A stretch of DNA of 33,083 nucleotides from Nevskiaceae bacterium (GTDB taxonomy: Bacteria > Pseudomonadota > Gammaproteobacteria > Nevskiales > Nevskiaceae): assembly GCA_004297005.1 (NCBI GenBank), contig SCVA01000053.1, forward strand, positions 1-33,083. The letters are read 5' to 3'. The number at the start of each line of letters is the position of its first letter. The stretch's first letter is position 1. A program made the translations under genes and the position numbers. This document shows positions 1 through 7,369 of the stretch, one piece after another. The notes beneath the pieces were generated by a model. The model made no database searches, was not told where the DNA came from, and saw only the letters and a program-made list of their open reading frames with translations.

Positions 1-52
1 TCCAATCCTTTTGGCCAGGAGCGTCTGGAGACGCATGGAGCGAAATCGTGTT

Positions 53-124
53 GCCTAACCAGCGCTTCCATCCGACGTCCCACTCGCTCCGCTCGTGGGC
101 CGCGGCTGAAGCTGGGCGTTAATG
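53..124 (+). mobile_element. integron attC-like recombination site
   Basis: The site opens with GCCTAAC (53-59, fits the R'' consensus RYYYAAC) and closes with GCGTTAATG (116-124, R' core GTTA). Between them are imperfectly complementary arms: CCAGCGCTTCC at the left and GGCTGAAGCTGG at the right. A central palindrome CCCAC..GTGGG surrounds the variable loop. This is the structure of an attC site about 72 bp long, folded as a bottom-strand hairpin and cut by an integron integrase at G/TT of R'. Two frames of a preceding cassette could end in it: one stops at TAA 56-58, the other runs through the site to TAA 120-122. Both are common at attC sites. R' departs from the full GTTRRRY consensus, so the site may be weak. 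No integrase gene is visible. Confidence 0.75.
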
Positions 125-835
125 CGGTCAATGCTCCGCATACTCCTCGCCACGTTTGCAGGCGCGATGACCGCAGTTGTCGTCATCACCATCATCGCCG
201 TGTTTGTGTGGCCCTTGGTCGGGGGCCGCGAGAACACCATTTCGGTTGCCGTTCACTTCGTCGTCTTTGGCGCTGCCATTGCCTTCCCGATCGCGTTTAT
301 TGGCGGCATTCCTCTCTATTACTTTTTCAAGTGGCGTGGCTGGCTCACCCCAGGTTCGGTTTTAGCCGGCGGGGTGGGCCTATCCCTTGTTTTCCCGCTG
401 CACACCTCACTGCAGAATCCGCCTGGCTTCGTCTCGTTCTGGCACTTCTGCATCTGTGCCATCGCAGGCGTCGCCGCCTCCACGGTTTTTATCCGCATCT
501 CCAGACTATCCGGCCCGCAGCCACAGACGGGGATCAAAGGCGAGCAGTGCATGAAGCTGCCCGATGACGTAACACGCTTTGTCGAGCGCAGCTTTTCGCC
601 GGAGCACCTGGAAGAGGCGCTCTCCATCCTCAGCCAGGCAAAAATCGAGGACGGCACCACACCTGACCCTCGTCTGCTTCGGTGCGCCGCTTTTGCAAGC
701 CACGGCAGCTTGCCGCGCCTGCGGCGCCTCGCGTCGATGCTGGCCATCGATTGGCGAGATGTGGTCATGGCGGGCGAGTACGAATTGCGAGACAAAACGA
801 CCGTGCAGGTGCGCGACCTCAGCCGGCCGCTGTAG
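122..835 (+). CDS. cassette-type hypothetical membrane protein
   Basis: This 237-residue protein of unknown function has about four hydrophobic segments in its first 140 residues: roughly 5-33, 44-68, 80-96 and 106-124. A soluble acidic/basic C-terminal part of about 95 residues follows. The ATG overlaps the R' end of the attC-like site, as expected for the first gene of an integron cassette, and leaves no room for its own Shine-Dalgarno sequence. A second ATG lies at 131. The C-terminal part begins at an internal in-frame ATG (550) preceded by AAAGGCGAG. That part resembles small stand-alone hypothetical proteins of about 95 residues, so the ORF may be a fusion or two overlapping products. 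No attC is recognisable downstream of 835, so the cassette's own site has been lost or is degenerate. Function is not assigned. Confidence 0.7.
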   Translation: MRSMLRILLATFAGAMTAVVVITIIAVFVWPLVGGRENTISVAVHFVVFGAAIAFPIAFIGGIPLYYFFKWRGWLTPGSVLAGGVGLSLVFPLHTSLQNPPGFVSFWHFCICAIAGVAASTVFIRISRLSGPQPQTGIKGEQCMKLPDDVTRFVERSFSPEHLEEALSILSQAKIEDGTTPDPRLLRCAAFASHGSLPRLRRLASMLAIDWRDVVMAGEYELRDKTTVQVRDLSRPL

Positions 836-851
836 CCAGCAAGCCAAGGCA

Positions 852-870
852 GGCACCAAAATTTGGCGCC
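852..870. terminator. weak hairpin after cassette gene
   Basis: GGCACCAA and TTGGCGCC form an 8-bp stem with one mismatch around a 3-nt loop, followed by only TTT. It lies 17 bp after the stop of the cassette gene and before the convergent acyltransferase gene. It could be a weak terminator, but the U-tract is poor. Confidence 0.3.
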
Positions 871-919
871 TTTAGGCAAATCGAAGCGTGCCCACGTAGA
901 TCGCGCGAGAAAATGACGC

Positions 920-935
920 GTGGGCTGAAGCCCAC
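920..935. repeat. REP-like palindrome GTGGGCTGAAGCCCAC
   Basis: GTGGGCT and AGCCCAC are perfectly complementary around a 2-nt centre, followed by CCTACG. The motif GTGGGCTGAAGCCCACCCTA is of the kind found dispersed between genes in many proteobacteria (REP/BIME-like). An inverted partial copy (GTGCCCACGTAG, 889-900) lies just upstream. It sits in the 134-bp gap between two convergent genes, the usual place for such elements. No other copy was noticed in the window. Confidence 0.55.
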
Positions 936-969
936 CCTACGGGGCGGGGCTGCGGTTCTGGATTTGGAC

Positions 970-2868
970 TTAGGCCGAATCGCCGCGCAGAGCGGCGACG
1001 CGCTGTTGCAGTTCCGCCGCCTTGAGGGTTTCGCCGGCGATGGGCGCATCGGCGATCAGCTCGATCCTTGCCCGTAGGCGACGCGGCAAGCGCATGCGAC
1101 GCAGGCGAGAGTCGCGGCGGCTCCACATGCTTTCCCACAGGCCGCGCAGGGCGAAGGGCACCACCGGCACCGGAGTGCGGGCGAGGATGCGCTCGATGCC
1201 GGCCTTGAACTCCTGGATGCTGCCGTCCGGCGTCAGCCCACCCTCGGGGAAGATGCCGACCACCTCGCCGTTCTTGAGCGCGGCGTCGATGTCCTCGTAG
1301 GCCTTTTTGAGCAAAGCCTCGTCTTCCTTGGCCGGGGCGATGGGGATGGCGCGGGCGGTGCGGAAGATGAAGTTGAGCACCGGGATCTTGAAGATCTTGT
1401 GGTACATCACGAAACGCACCGGCCGGCGGATGCTGCCGCCGACGATCAGCGCATCCACGAAGCTGATGTGGTTGCCGGCGACGATCACCGCGCCCTCTTC
1501 GGGGATGTGCTGCAAGCCGCGCGCGCGGATGCGATACAGCGTGTTGATGAGCATCCACACCAGGAAGCGCATCAAAAATTCCGGCACCAGGCGGTAGATG
1601 AACAAGGCCACCGCCGCGTTCATCAGCGCCGTCACCAGCAGCAGCTGCGGGATGCTCAGGCCGGCCTTGAGAAAGACGATGGCGAGCGCCGCTGCCGCCA
1701 CCATGAAGGCGGCGTTGAGGATGTTGTTGCCGGCGATGATCCGCGAGCGGTGGCCGGCCTCGCTGCGGGTCTGGATCAGGGCGTAGAGCGGCACGATGTA
1801 GAAGCCGCCGAACAAGCCGATCAGCAGCAGATCCCAGAGCACGCGGTGGTTGCCGGCCTCGGCCAAAAATTGCCCGGCGCTCAGCGCACTGGCGGCGGCC
1901 ACGCCGGGGGCGGCGAAGTAGAGATCGACCCCGAACCAGGTGAGACCGATGGAACCCAGCGGCACCAGGCCGATCTCCACCTTGTGGCCGGACAGCCGCT
2001 CGCAGAGCAGCGAGCCCAGACCGATACCCAGCGAGAACACGGTGAGCAGCAGGGTGACGACCTGCTCGCCGCCGCCCAGCGTGGTCTTGGTATAGGCCGG
2101 CAGTTGCGAGAGGAACATCGCGCCGTAGAACCAGAACCAGGAGATGCCCAGCACCGACAGGAACACGGTCTGGTTGCCGCGCATAAAGCGGATGTTGCGG
2201 ATGGTTTCGGTGATCGGGTTCCACTGGATCTGCAACTGCGGCGCGGCGGCCGGCGCCAGTGGCACCGCGCGGCTGCTGAAGTAGCCCAACAGCGCGACCG
2301 CGATCACCACGCCGCCCACCCAATGCGCGCCGCCCGGCTGCGCCACCAGCCAGCCGCCGAGCATGGTGCCGAGCAGGATGGCGAGAAAGGTCGCGGCCTC
2401 CACCAGCGCGTTGCCGCCCACCAGTTCTTCCTCGCGCAGATGCTGCGGCAGGATGGCGTACTTCACCGGCCCGAACAGCGTGGACTGCAAGCCGAGCAGG
2501 AACAGCACGCCGAGCAGAAAGCCCACGCTCTGCATGGCGAGACCGGCGGCGGCGAGCAGGGCGATGCCCACTTCCATCAGCTTGATGCCACGGATCAGCG
2601 CCGACTTCTCGTACTTCTCGGCGAGCTGGCCGGCAAAGGCGGAGAACAGGAAGAACGGCAGGATGAACAAGCCGGCGGCGAGGTTGACGTAGAGCGCGCG
2701 TTGGCCCTCGCTCAGGCCGGCGATGCCGAAGGTCACCAGGATGATCAGCGCGTTCTTGAACACATTGTCGTTGAACGCGCCCAGCGCCTGGGTGATGAAG
2801 AAAGGCGCGAAGCGGCGGGCCTTCAACAGGCCGAACTGGCTGTGCTCGGTACTGGCGGTTTCGCTCAT
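970..2868 (-). CDS. MFS transporter fused to 1-acylglycerophosphate acyltransferase
   Basis: The N-terminal ~415 residues form an LplT-like major facilitator domain; the start has the conserved run AFNDNVFKNAL. A PlsC-type acyltransferase domain follows. Its block I is NHISFVD (H467, D472 as the HX4D catalytic pair) and its block III is FPEGG near residue 540. Such fusions are thought to flip lysophospholipids and re-acylate them at the inner membrane. Family members often carry a further AMP-binding acyl-ACP synthetase domain (LplT-Aas type, about 1,100 residues). That domain is absent here and the protein ends normally at 632 residues. The ATG overlaps the TGA of the upstream hydrolase (ATGA), which suggests translational coupling. 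The substrate is inferred from the family only. Confidence 0.88.
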   Translation of the reverse strand: MSETASTEHSQFGLLKARRFAPFFITQALGAFNDNVFKNALIILVTFGIAGLSEGQRALYVNLAAGLFILPFFLFSAFAGQLAEKYEKSALIRGIKLMEVGIALLAAAGLAMQSVGFLLGVLFLLGLQSTLFGPVKYAILPQHLREEELVGGNALVEAATFLAILLGTMLGGWLVAQPGGAHWVGGVVIAVALLGYFSSRAVPLAPAAAPQLQIQWNPITETIRNIRFMRGNQTVFLSVLGISWFWFYGAMFLSQLPAYTKTTLGGGEQVVTLLLTVFSLGIGLGSLLCERLSGHKVEIGLVPLGSIGLTWFGVDLYFAAPGVAAASALSAGQFLAEAGNHRVLWDLLLIGLFGGFYIVPLYALIQTRSEAGHRSRIIAGNNILNAAFMVAAAALAIVFLKAGLSIPQLLLVTALMNAAVALFIYRLVPEFLMRFLVWMLINTLYRIRARGLQHIPEEGAVIVAGNHISFVDALIVGGSIRRPVRFVMYHKIFKIPVLNFIFRTARAIPIAPAKEDEALLKKAYEDIDAALKNGEVVGIFPEGGLTPDGSIQEFKAGIERILARTPVPVVPFALRGLWESMWSRRDSRLRRMRLPRRLRARIELIADAPIAGETLKAAELQQRVAALRGDSA

Positions 2869-3791
2869 GAGACTCGCTGGCTGTCGTGGAATTGCAGAAA
2901 GGCGTCGAGCACCGCCTGCGGCGCCTCGACCTGGGGATAGTGGCCGATGCCGGGCAGGCTCACCACGTCAGGATCGGCGATCAGCTCGCGGTAGCGCGCC
3001 ACCATGTGCGCGCCGGAAACCGGATCGACCGGGCCGTTGATGAGGCGCATCGGCACCGCGGTCCGCTGCATCGCCGACAGCCAGCGCTCGCGGTGCTGGC
3101 GACGGTCGAGGATGTAGCGGATCAGCTCGTGCATGATGCGGCCGCCGTCGTTGTAGGCGACCAGTTGCCAGAAGGCAGCCAGCTCGGACTCGCTGGGCTT
3201 GGTATCGGGGCCGAACACGGCGGAAAAACTCTTGCGGAAGCCGCGCTCGTTGAACAGGCGGCTGACCAGCGGCCCCAGTGGCGACAACAGCAGCTTCTGG
3301 ATGGGCCGGGGGCGATGGGTTTCTGGGAACAGGCCGCCGTTGAGGAAGGCGATGGAGCGCAGCTTCAATACGCCTCCCCCTGCTTGCGGGGGAGGGAGCA
3401 AAGCGGCTTCGTGCCGAGCCAGCAGCTCCTGCGCCACCGAAACTCCGTAGTCGTGCGCCAGCACATGTGCTTCGCTCACGCCCAGACGCGCGCACAGCGC
3501 CGCGTGCAGATCGGCCTGGTCGTGGATCGAATAGCCCCAGCCGCGCGGCTTGGCGGAAAAGCCGAAGCCGATCATGTCCGGCGCGATCAGGCGGAAGCGC
3601 TCGGCAAGCGGTGCCCAGAGGTCGTGCCAGTCCCAGGAGGCGCTGGGAAAGCCGTGGATCAGCAGCAGCGCCGGCTTCGCCGACACACCACTGTCGCGGT
3701 AGTAGATGCGCTGGCCGCGGTAGTCGAAGTAAGCGCCGGCGGCGCGCCAGGCCTCAGGCGACGGCGGCGGGAGTTTCGGGTTTGCGCTCAT
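2865..3791 (-). CDS. alpha/beta-hydrolase with Asp nucleophile (dehalogenase/epoxide-hydrolase type)
   Basis: This 308-residue cytoplasmic alpha/beta-hydrolase has an oxyanion-hole motif HGFPS (46-50) and a nucleophile elbow AHDYG with Asp114. The terminal catalytic His is in GIGHYP (about 284). An Asp at the elbow is typical of haloalkane dehalogenases and epoxide hydrolases rather than Ser esterases, but the substrate cannot be deduced. The start codon lies 38 bases inside the end of the upstream MFS gene, and the stop overlaps the next start, so the three genes form one unit. Residues 133-140 (PPPQAGGG) are encoded by a palindromic element absent from ordinary family members. They fall in the loop after the nucleophile helix, so the enzyme may tolerate them. 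Confidence 0.87.
   Translation of the reverse strand: MSANPKLPPPSPEAWRAAGAYFDYRGQRIYYRDSGVSAKPALLLIHGFPSASWDWHDLWAPLAERFRLIAPDMIGFGFSAKPRGWGYSIHDQADLHAALCARLGVSEAHVLAHDYGVSVAQELLARHEAALLPPPQAGGGVLKLRSIAFLNGGLFPETHRPRPIQKLLLSPLGPLVSRLFNERGFRKSFSAVFGPDTKPSESELAAFWQLVAYNDGGRIMHELIRYILDRRQHRERWLSAMQRTAVPMRLINGPVDPVSGAHMVARYRELIADPDVVSLPGIGHYPQVEAPQAVLDAFLQFHDSQRVS
3373..3395. repeat. REP-like palindrome inside hydrolase CDS
   Basis: CCTCCCCC and GGGGGAGG form a perfect 8-bp inverted repeat around TGCTTGC. This resembles the intergenic element CCCTCYCCCGCTTGCGGGRGAGGG that is common in proteobacterial genomes. Here it is within the hydrolase reading frame and is translated as PPPQAGGG without breaking the frame. 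Confidence 0.65.
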
Positions 3792-5058
3792 TGCCCAGCT
3801 CCAGCAGGTTGACCGCGAACAGTTTGCCGGAACGCGCCCAGACGCCGGCGACGATGGACAAGGTCATGCCGGCGCCGAACACCACGCTCGGCACCGCGCC
3901 CATCAGCCGCGCCGCCAGGCCGCTCTCGAAGGCGCCGATCTCGTTGGAGCAGGACAGGAACACGCTGTTGACCGACTGCACCCGGCCGCGCAGATGGTCG
4001 GGCGGCATGACCTGCAGGATGGTGGAGCGGATCACCACGCTCACCGAGTCGAAGGCGCCGGTGAGGAACAGCGCGAACATCGACAGCCAGAAGCTCTTCG
4101 ACAGCGCGAACACCAGGGTCGCCAGGCCGAAGCCGGCGATCACCCACAGGAGATTGCGCCAGGCGCGACGGGTGGGCGGGAACCAGGCGCAGAGCAGCAG
4201 GGTGAGCACCGCGCCGACGCTGGAAGCGGCGCGCATCAGGCCGACCTCGGTGGCACCGACGTGGAGCACGTCCTCGGCGAACACCGGCAGGATCGCCACC
4301 ACGCCGCCGAACAGCACGCTGAACAGATCGAGAGTGATGGCGTAGAGGATGATCGGCGTGTTGCGGACGAAGGCCAGGCCTTCCTTCAGCGAAGCCCAGA
4401 GGTCGTCGCCGCCCTCGCTCGCTGCCGGCACACCGCGCTTGCGGATGCCCGCGACCAGAGCGGCGGACGCGGCCAGCAGGGCCATCACCACCATCAGCGT
4501 GCCTTCCAGACCAAAGGCCGCGTAGAGCAGGCCGCCGCTGACCGGGCCAAGGATGGCACCCACCTGCCAGCCGGCCGAGGACCAGGTGGCGCCGTTGCCA
4601 TAAATCTCGCGCGGCACCAGAAAGGCCTTCAGCGAACTGGCCGAAGGCGAGAAGATGCCGCGTGCGAAGCCGATGAGCACGATGGCGCCGTAGATCGCCA
4701 GCAGCCAGGGTGTCTGCGCGAGCGCGGCGCGGCTGGCATCCAGCGACAGCGCCAGCAGCCAGGTCGAGGCGACGAAGATCGCCAGCAGCGCGCCGAGGAT
4801 CAGATTGCGCTTCTCGCGCCGGTCGGCGAGATGGCCGCCGACCAGGGCCAGGGCGATGAAGGGAACGGCCTCGGCGAGCCCTAAAAAGCCCAGCGTCAGC
4901 GGATCGCGGGTGAGCACGTACAGCTCGTAGCCCAGCGCCACTTCCTGCGCCAACAGCGCCAGCGTCAGCAGAAAGCTGCCGGCGACTAGGCGGCGGAACT
5001 CGGGGTAGCGCAGGGCGGCGTAGGGATCGTGCGAACTTGCGGCGGCGGGCGCGGCCAT
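3754..5058 (-). CDS. MFS transporter, EntS/MFS_3-like
   Basis: From the internal ATG at 5058 this gene encodes a 434-residue, 12-helix major facilitator. It starts MAAPAAASSHDPYAALRYPE and has the loop motif GGHLADRREKR between helices 2 and 3. Overall it resembles the MFS_3 group that includes enterobactin exporter EntS; the substrate is unknown. The frame stays open to 5184, but those 42 extra residues are Pro/Ala/Arg-rich and uncharacteristic, and they would push the start to within 40 bp of the divergent gene. The 5058 start is therefore preferred, although no strong Shine-Dalgarno is visible. It is the first gene of an overlapping unit with the hydrolase and the MFS-acyltransferase. Confidence 0.85.
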   Translation of the reverse strand: MAAPAAASSHDPYAALRYPEFRRLVAGSFLLTLALLAQEVALGYELYVLTRDPLTLGFLGLAEAVPFIALALVGGHLADRREKRNLILGALLAIFVASTWLLALSLDASRAALAQTPWLLAIYGAIVLIGFARGIFSPSASSLKAFLVPREIYGNGATWSSAGWQVGAILGPVSGGLLYAAFGLEGTLMVVMALLAASAALVAGIRKRGVPAASEGGDDLWASLKEGLAFVRNTPIILYAITLDLFSVLFGGVVAILPVFAEDVLHVGATEVGLMRAASSVGAVLTLLLCAWFPPTRRAWRNLLWVIAGFGLATLVFALSKSFWLSMFALFLTGAFDSVSVVIRSTILQVMPPDHLRGRVQSVNSVFLSCSNEIGAFESGLAARLMGAVPSVVFGAGMTLSIVAGVWARSGKLFAVNLLELGNERKPETPAAVA

Positions 5059-5223
5059 GGCGGCGGAGACGGAGATGGATGCGGGTGGCGGCGCAAATGG
5101 GGCCGAGCGCAAGCACCTTGCCGCAGCCGGTCGGCGCGGGCAAGCCGCCCACCGCGCTGGCGGCGACGGCGCACATGCAGTCAAATCGCCGACAGGCAGA
5201 CCAGATCCTCACGGCCCAAGCAA

Positions 5224-6495
5224 ATGACCACAACCGAAGTCCCGGCGCCGTCCAAGCTGCTGCTGGTCGCCACCCAGCACTGGCCGTTCTCAGCCCGGCT
5301 GGCGAACGCCTTCGCCGCCGCCGGCTGGCAGGTGGAGGCGGTCGCCCCGCGCGGCCATGTGCTGGGCGCCAGCGCCGCCGTGCAACGCCTGCATCCCTAC
5401 AGCCTGCTCAATCCGCTGGCGGCGCTGATCGCCGCCATCGAGCAGGGCGCGCCGGACTACATCATCCCCTGCGACGACAGCGCGGTGGTGCGCCTGCACC
5501 GGGTGGCGCAGCAGCGGCCGGCGCTAGGCGCGCTGATCGCGCACTCGCTGGGCAATCCGGACGCCTGCCTGGAGGCCACCCGCCGCGAGGCGCTGATGGA
5601 GGCGGCGCGGGCCGAGCAGGTGCGTATTCCGGAGACCGCGGAAATCCGCAGCCTGGCCGACCTTCAGGCCTGGCAGCGGCGGCAGCCGGGCTGGCCGCTG
5701 GTGCTCAAGGCCGACGGCACCTTCGGCGGCACCGGCGTGGCGATCATCCGCAATGCGGAGGAGCTGGAACCGGCCTACCGCGCGGTATCGGCCAGGCCCA
5801 GCGCGCTGCGCATCCTCAAGCGCCTGCTGGTGAATCACGATCACTTCCTGCTCGACCAGCTGCGCGACCGCCAGAGCCAGGGCCTGATCGCCCAGCAGTA
5901 CATCGCCGGCCGCCCGGCCAACCGCGCGGTCGCCTGCTGGCAGGGCGAGGTGCTGGCTGGCGGCAGCGTCGAGGCGCTGGCCACGCTCAATGCCACCGGC
6001 GCGGCGACGCTGATCCAGCCGATCGAGCATGCGGAGATGGAGCAGGCGGCAAGCCGCCTGGTGCGGCGCCTGGGCCTCTCTGGCTTCTGCGGCTTCGACT
6101 TCATGCTGGAGGCCGGCAGCGGCCGGGCCTATCTGATCGAGGTGAATCCGCGCGCGACGCCGGTGAGCGCGCTGGCGCTGGGGCCGGGCTGCGATCTGGT
6201 AGCGGCGCTCAGCCGCCAGTTGCTGGGCCGCGCGGTCGCCGACCGGCCCGCGCTCACCACCCGCGGCCAGATCGCGATGTTCCCCGGCACCTGGCTGAAG
6301 AATCCCGACGATCCGGCGCTGGCGAGCGCGCACCACGACGTGCCCTGGGAGCAGCCGGCGCTGGTGCAGGCCTGCATCGACTTCGACTACGCCGGCACGC
6401 CGTTCTGGCAGCGCTGGGCGCAGCGGCGGAGTCGGGGCGATACCGTGCCAGAACTGCGGGCGCCGGACGGGCGCGTGTACCGCCGCTCGCGCTGA
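5224..6495 (+). CDS. ATP-grasp domain protein (carboxylate-amine ligase-like)
   Basis: This 423-residue protein has an N-terminal pre-ATP-grasp Rossmann-like part (LLLVATQHWPFSARLANAF, then IIPCDD). An ATP-grasp fold follows. LVLKADGTFGGTGVAII supplies the nucleotide-binding lysine and glycine loop, and GFDFMLEAGSG..YLIEVNPRATP gives the Mg2+-binding Glu and Asn. Enzymes of this fold join a carboxylate to an amine through an acyl phosphate; the substrates cannot be read from the sequence. The ATG at 5224 matches the start of the conserved fold, and in-frame sequence upstream to 5029 is unsupported. It is divergent from the MFS unit and ends 12 bp from a convergent gene, so it appears monocistronic. 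Confidence 0.85.
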   Translation: MTTTEVPAPSKLLLVATQHWPFSARLANAFAAAGWQVEAVAPRGHVLGASAAVQRLHPYSLLNPLAALIAAIEQGAPDYIIPCDDSAVVRLHRVAQQRPALGALIAHSLGNPDACLEATRREALMEAARAEQVRIPETAEIRSLADLQAWQRRQPGWPLVLKADGTFGGTGVAIIRNAEELEPAYRAVSARPSALRILKRLLVNHDHFLLDQLRDRQSQGLIAQQYIAGRPANRAVACWQGEVLAGGSVEALATLNATGAATLIQPIEHAEMEQAASRLVRRLGLSGFCGFDFMLEAGSGRAYLIEVNPRATPVSALALGPGCDLVAALSRQLLGRAVADRPALTTRGQIAMFPGTWLKNPDDPALASAHHDVPWEQPALVQACIDFDYAGTPFWQRWAQRRSRGDTVPELRAPDGRVYRRSR

Positions 6496-6507
6496 GCGCG
6501 GGCCTGG

Positions 6508-7194
6508 CTACCAGCGCACCGTCGAATAGCTGCTGGCGTTGTTGGCGGCGCGGCGGTCGCGCGGGTTGTGCCAGGGGATGAAGCGCACCTTCGCCTCGGC
6601 CTGCTGCACGAACTGATCGAGTACGTAGATGCCCTGCTCGGTGGCGCGCAGGAAGATCGCCGCGTGTTTGTTGCCGCGTCGACGGGTCTGCGGATAGCGG
6701 CCGTTGACGAAGGTGGCGATGGCGGTGCCGGGCTGGATTTCGTCGGCGTGGGCCTTGAGCTTGCGGCCCTCCTGCCACTGCCGGGTGCTGGGCGCGTCGA
6801 GCAGGACCTTGATCAGCTCCACGCACTCGGTACGGCCAGCGCTGTTGGCAAAACCGGGGTAGGCCACTTCAGTGCCCTCAGCGGGCAACAGACCCTGGTA
6901 AACCCGCTCGGGCGTCAGGCCGGAATGACCGTCGATGCTGCGGTCGGCAAGATTGCCGGCAGAGGCAGAGGCGGTCGCGGGAAGCTTGTGCGCCACCGCA
7001 GGCCGCGCCTGAGCGATTCGTTTGGCGGACGACTTGGTTTTGTTTTTTTTCGACGCCGCGGAAACTTTTTTTTGCGGCGCCTGGCTCACACTCGGGCGCG
7101 AATGCGCAGCACCCGTAGCTGCTGGGGCAGCCAGTGCAAAGCTGGTCAAACTAAGGCCGAGAAAGAGGCTCCCGACCAGGGAGAAAACTCGCAT
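6508..7194 (-). CDS. secreted BPSL0067-family protein (putative Cys/His hydrolase)
   Basis: This 228-residue protein has a signal peptide (MRVFSLVGSLFLGLSLTSFA, cleavage near ALA/AP). A Lys/Ala/Ser-rich low-complexity stretch to about residue 80 follows, then a C-terminal domain of about 130 residues. The domain shows TECVELIK, GTAIATFVNGRYP, KHAAIFL, YVLDQF and a closing IPWHN, the signature of BPSL0067-family proteins, which have an NlpC/P60 or CHAP-like fold. Cys in TECVEL and His in KHAAIF are the likely catalytic pair. A periplasmic peptidoglycan amidase role is plausible but unproven. GGAG lies 7 nt before the ATG. No partner immunity gene is adjacent. Confidence 0.8.
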   Translation of the reverse strand: MRVFSLVGSLFLGLSLTSFALAAPAATGAAHSRPSVSQAPQKKVSAASKKNKTKSSAKRIAQARPAVAHKLPATASASAGNLADRSIDGHSGLTPERVYQGLLPAEGTEVAYPGFANSAGRTECVELIKVLLDAPSTRQWQEGRKLKAHADEIQPGTAIATFVNGRYPQTRRRGNKHAAIFLRATEQGIYVLDQFVQQAEAKVRFIPWHNPRDRRAANNASSYSTVRW

Positions 7195-7369
7195 CTTTGA
7201 TCTCCAAAGCCGCGCTGAGGCCAGACACCAGCTCGTTTTCGCAAGAATGGTGCCGGACCTTAATGGCCACCTGCATTCCTGGTCAAGGATTTATCAGGAA
7301 TAGTTTGTTTTTACGGGCTAGTAAATTTTGCCAGTCTCCGGACCAAGTTCCCTCTCGCCCGGGCGTTCA

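Noticed and set aside
2..58. C-terminal end of a previous cassette gene stopping at TAA 56-58 (or, in another frame, at 120-122)
   Set aside because: Two frames are open and only about 20-40 codons are visible, so the frame cannot be chosen.
1399..2940. 513-codon open frame on the plus strand opposite the MFS-acyltransferase gene
   Set aside because: It is a His/Gln/Arg-rich antisense shadow produced by high GC; the minus-strand frame carries clear transporter and acyltransferase motifs.
5059..5184. 42-residue N-terminal extension of the MFS transporter
   Set aside because: Low-complexity Pro/Ala/Arg sequence unlike MFS N-termini; the ATG at 5058 gives a normal length.
6508..7194. Type VI effector-immunity pair built around the BPSL0067-family protein
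   Set aside because: The protein has its own Sec signal peptide and no small immunity gene lies adjacent, so the effector reading is unsupported.
7258..7286. Possible sigma-70 promoter (TTGACC with a 16-17 nt spacer) for the BPSL0067-family gene
   Set aside because: The -35 is good but the -10 (ATTAAG or TTAAGG) matches poorly, so it is not listed as a feature.
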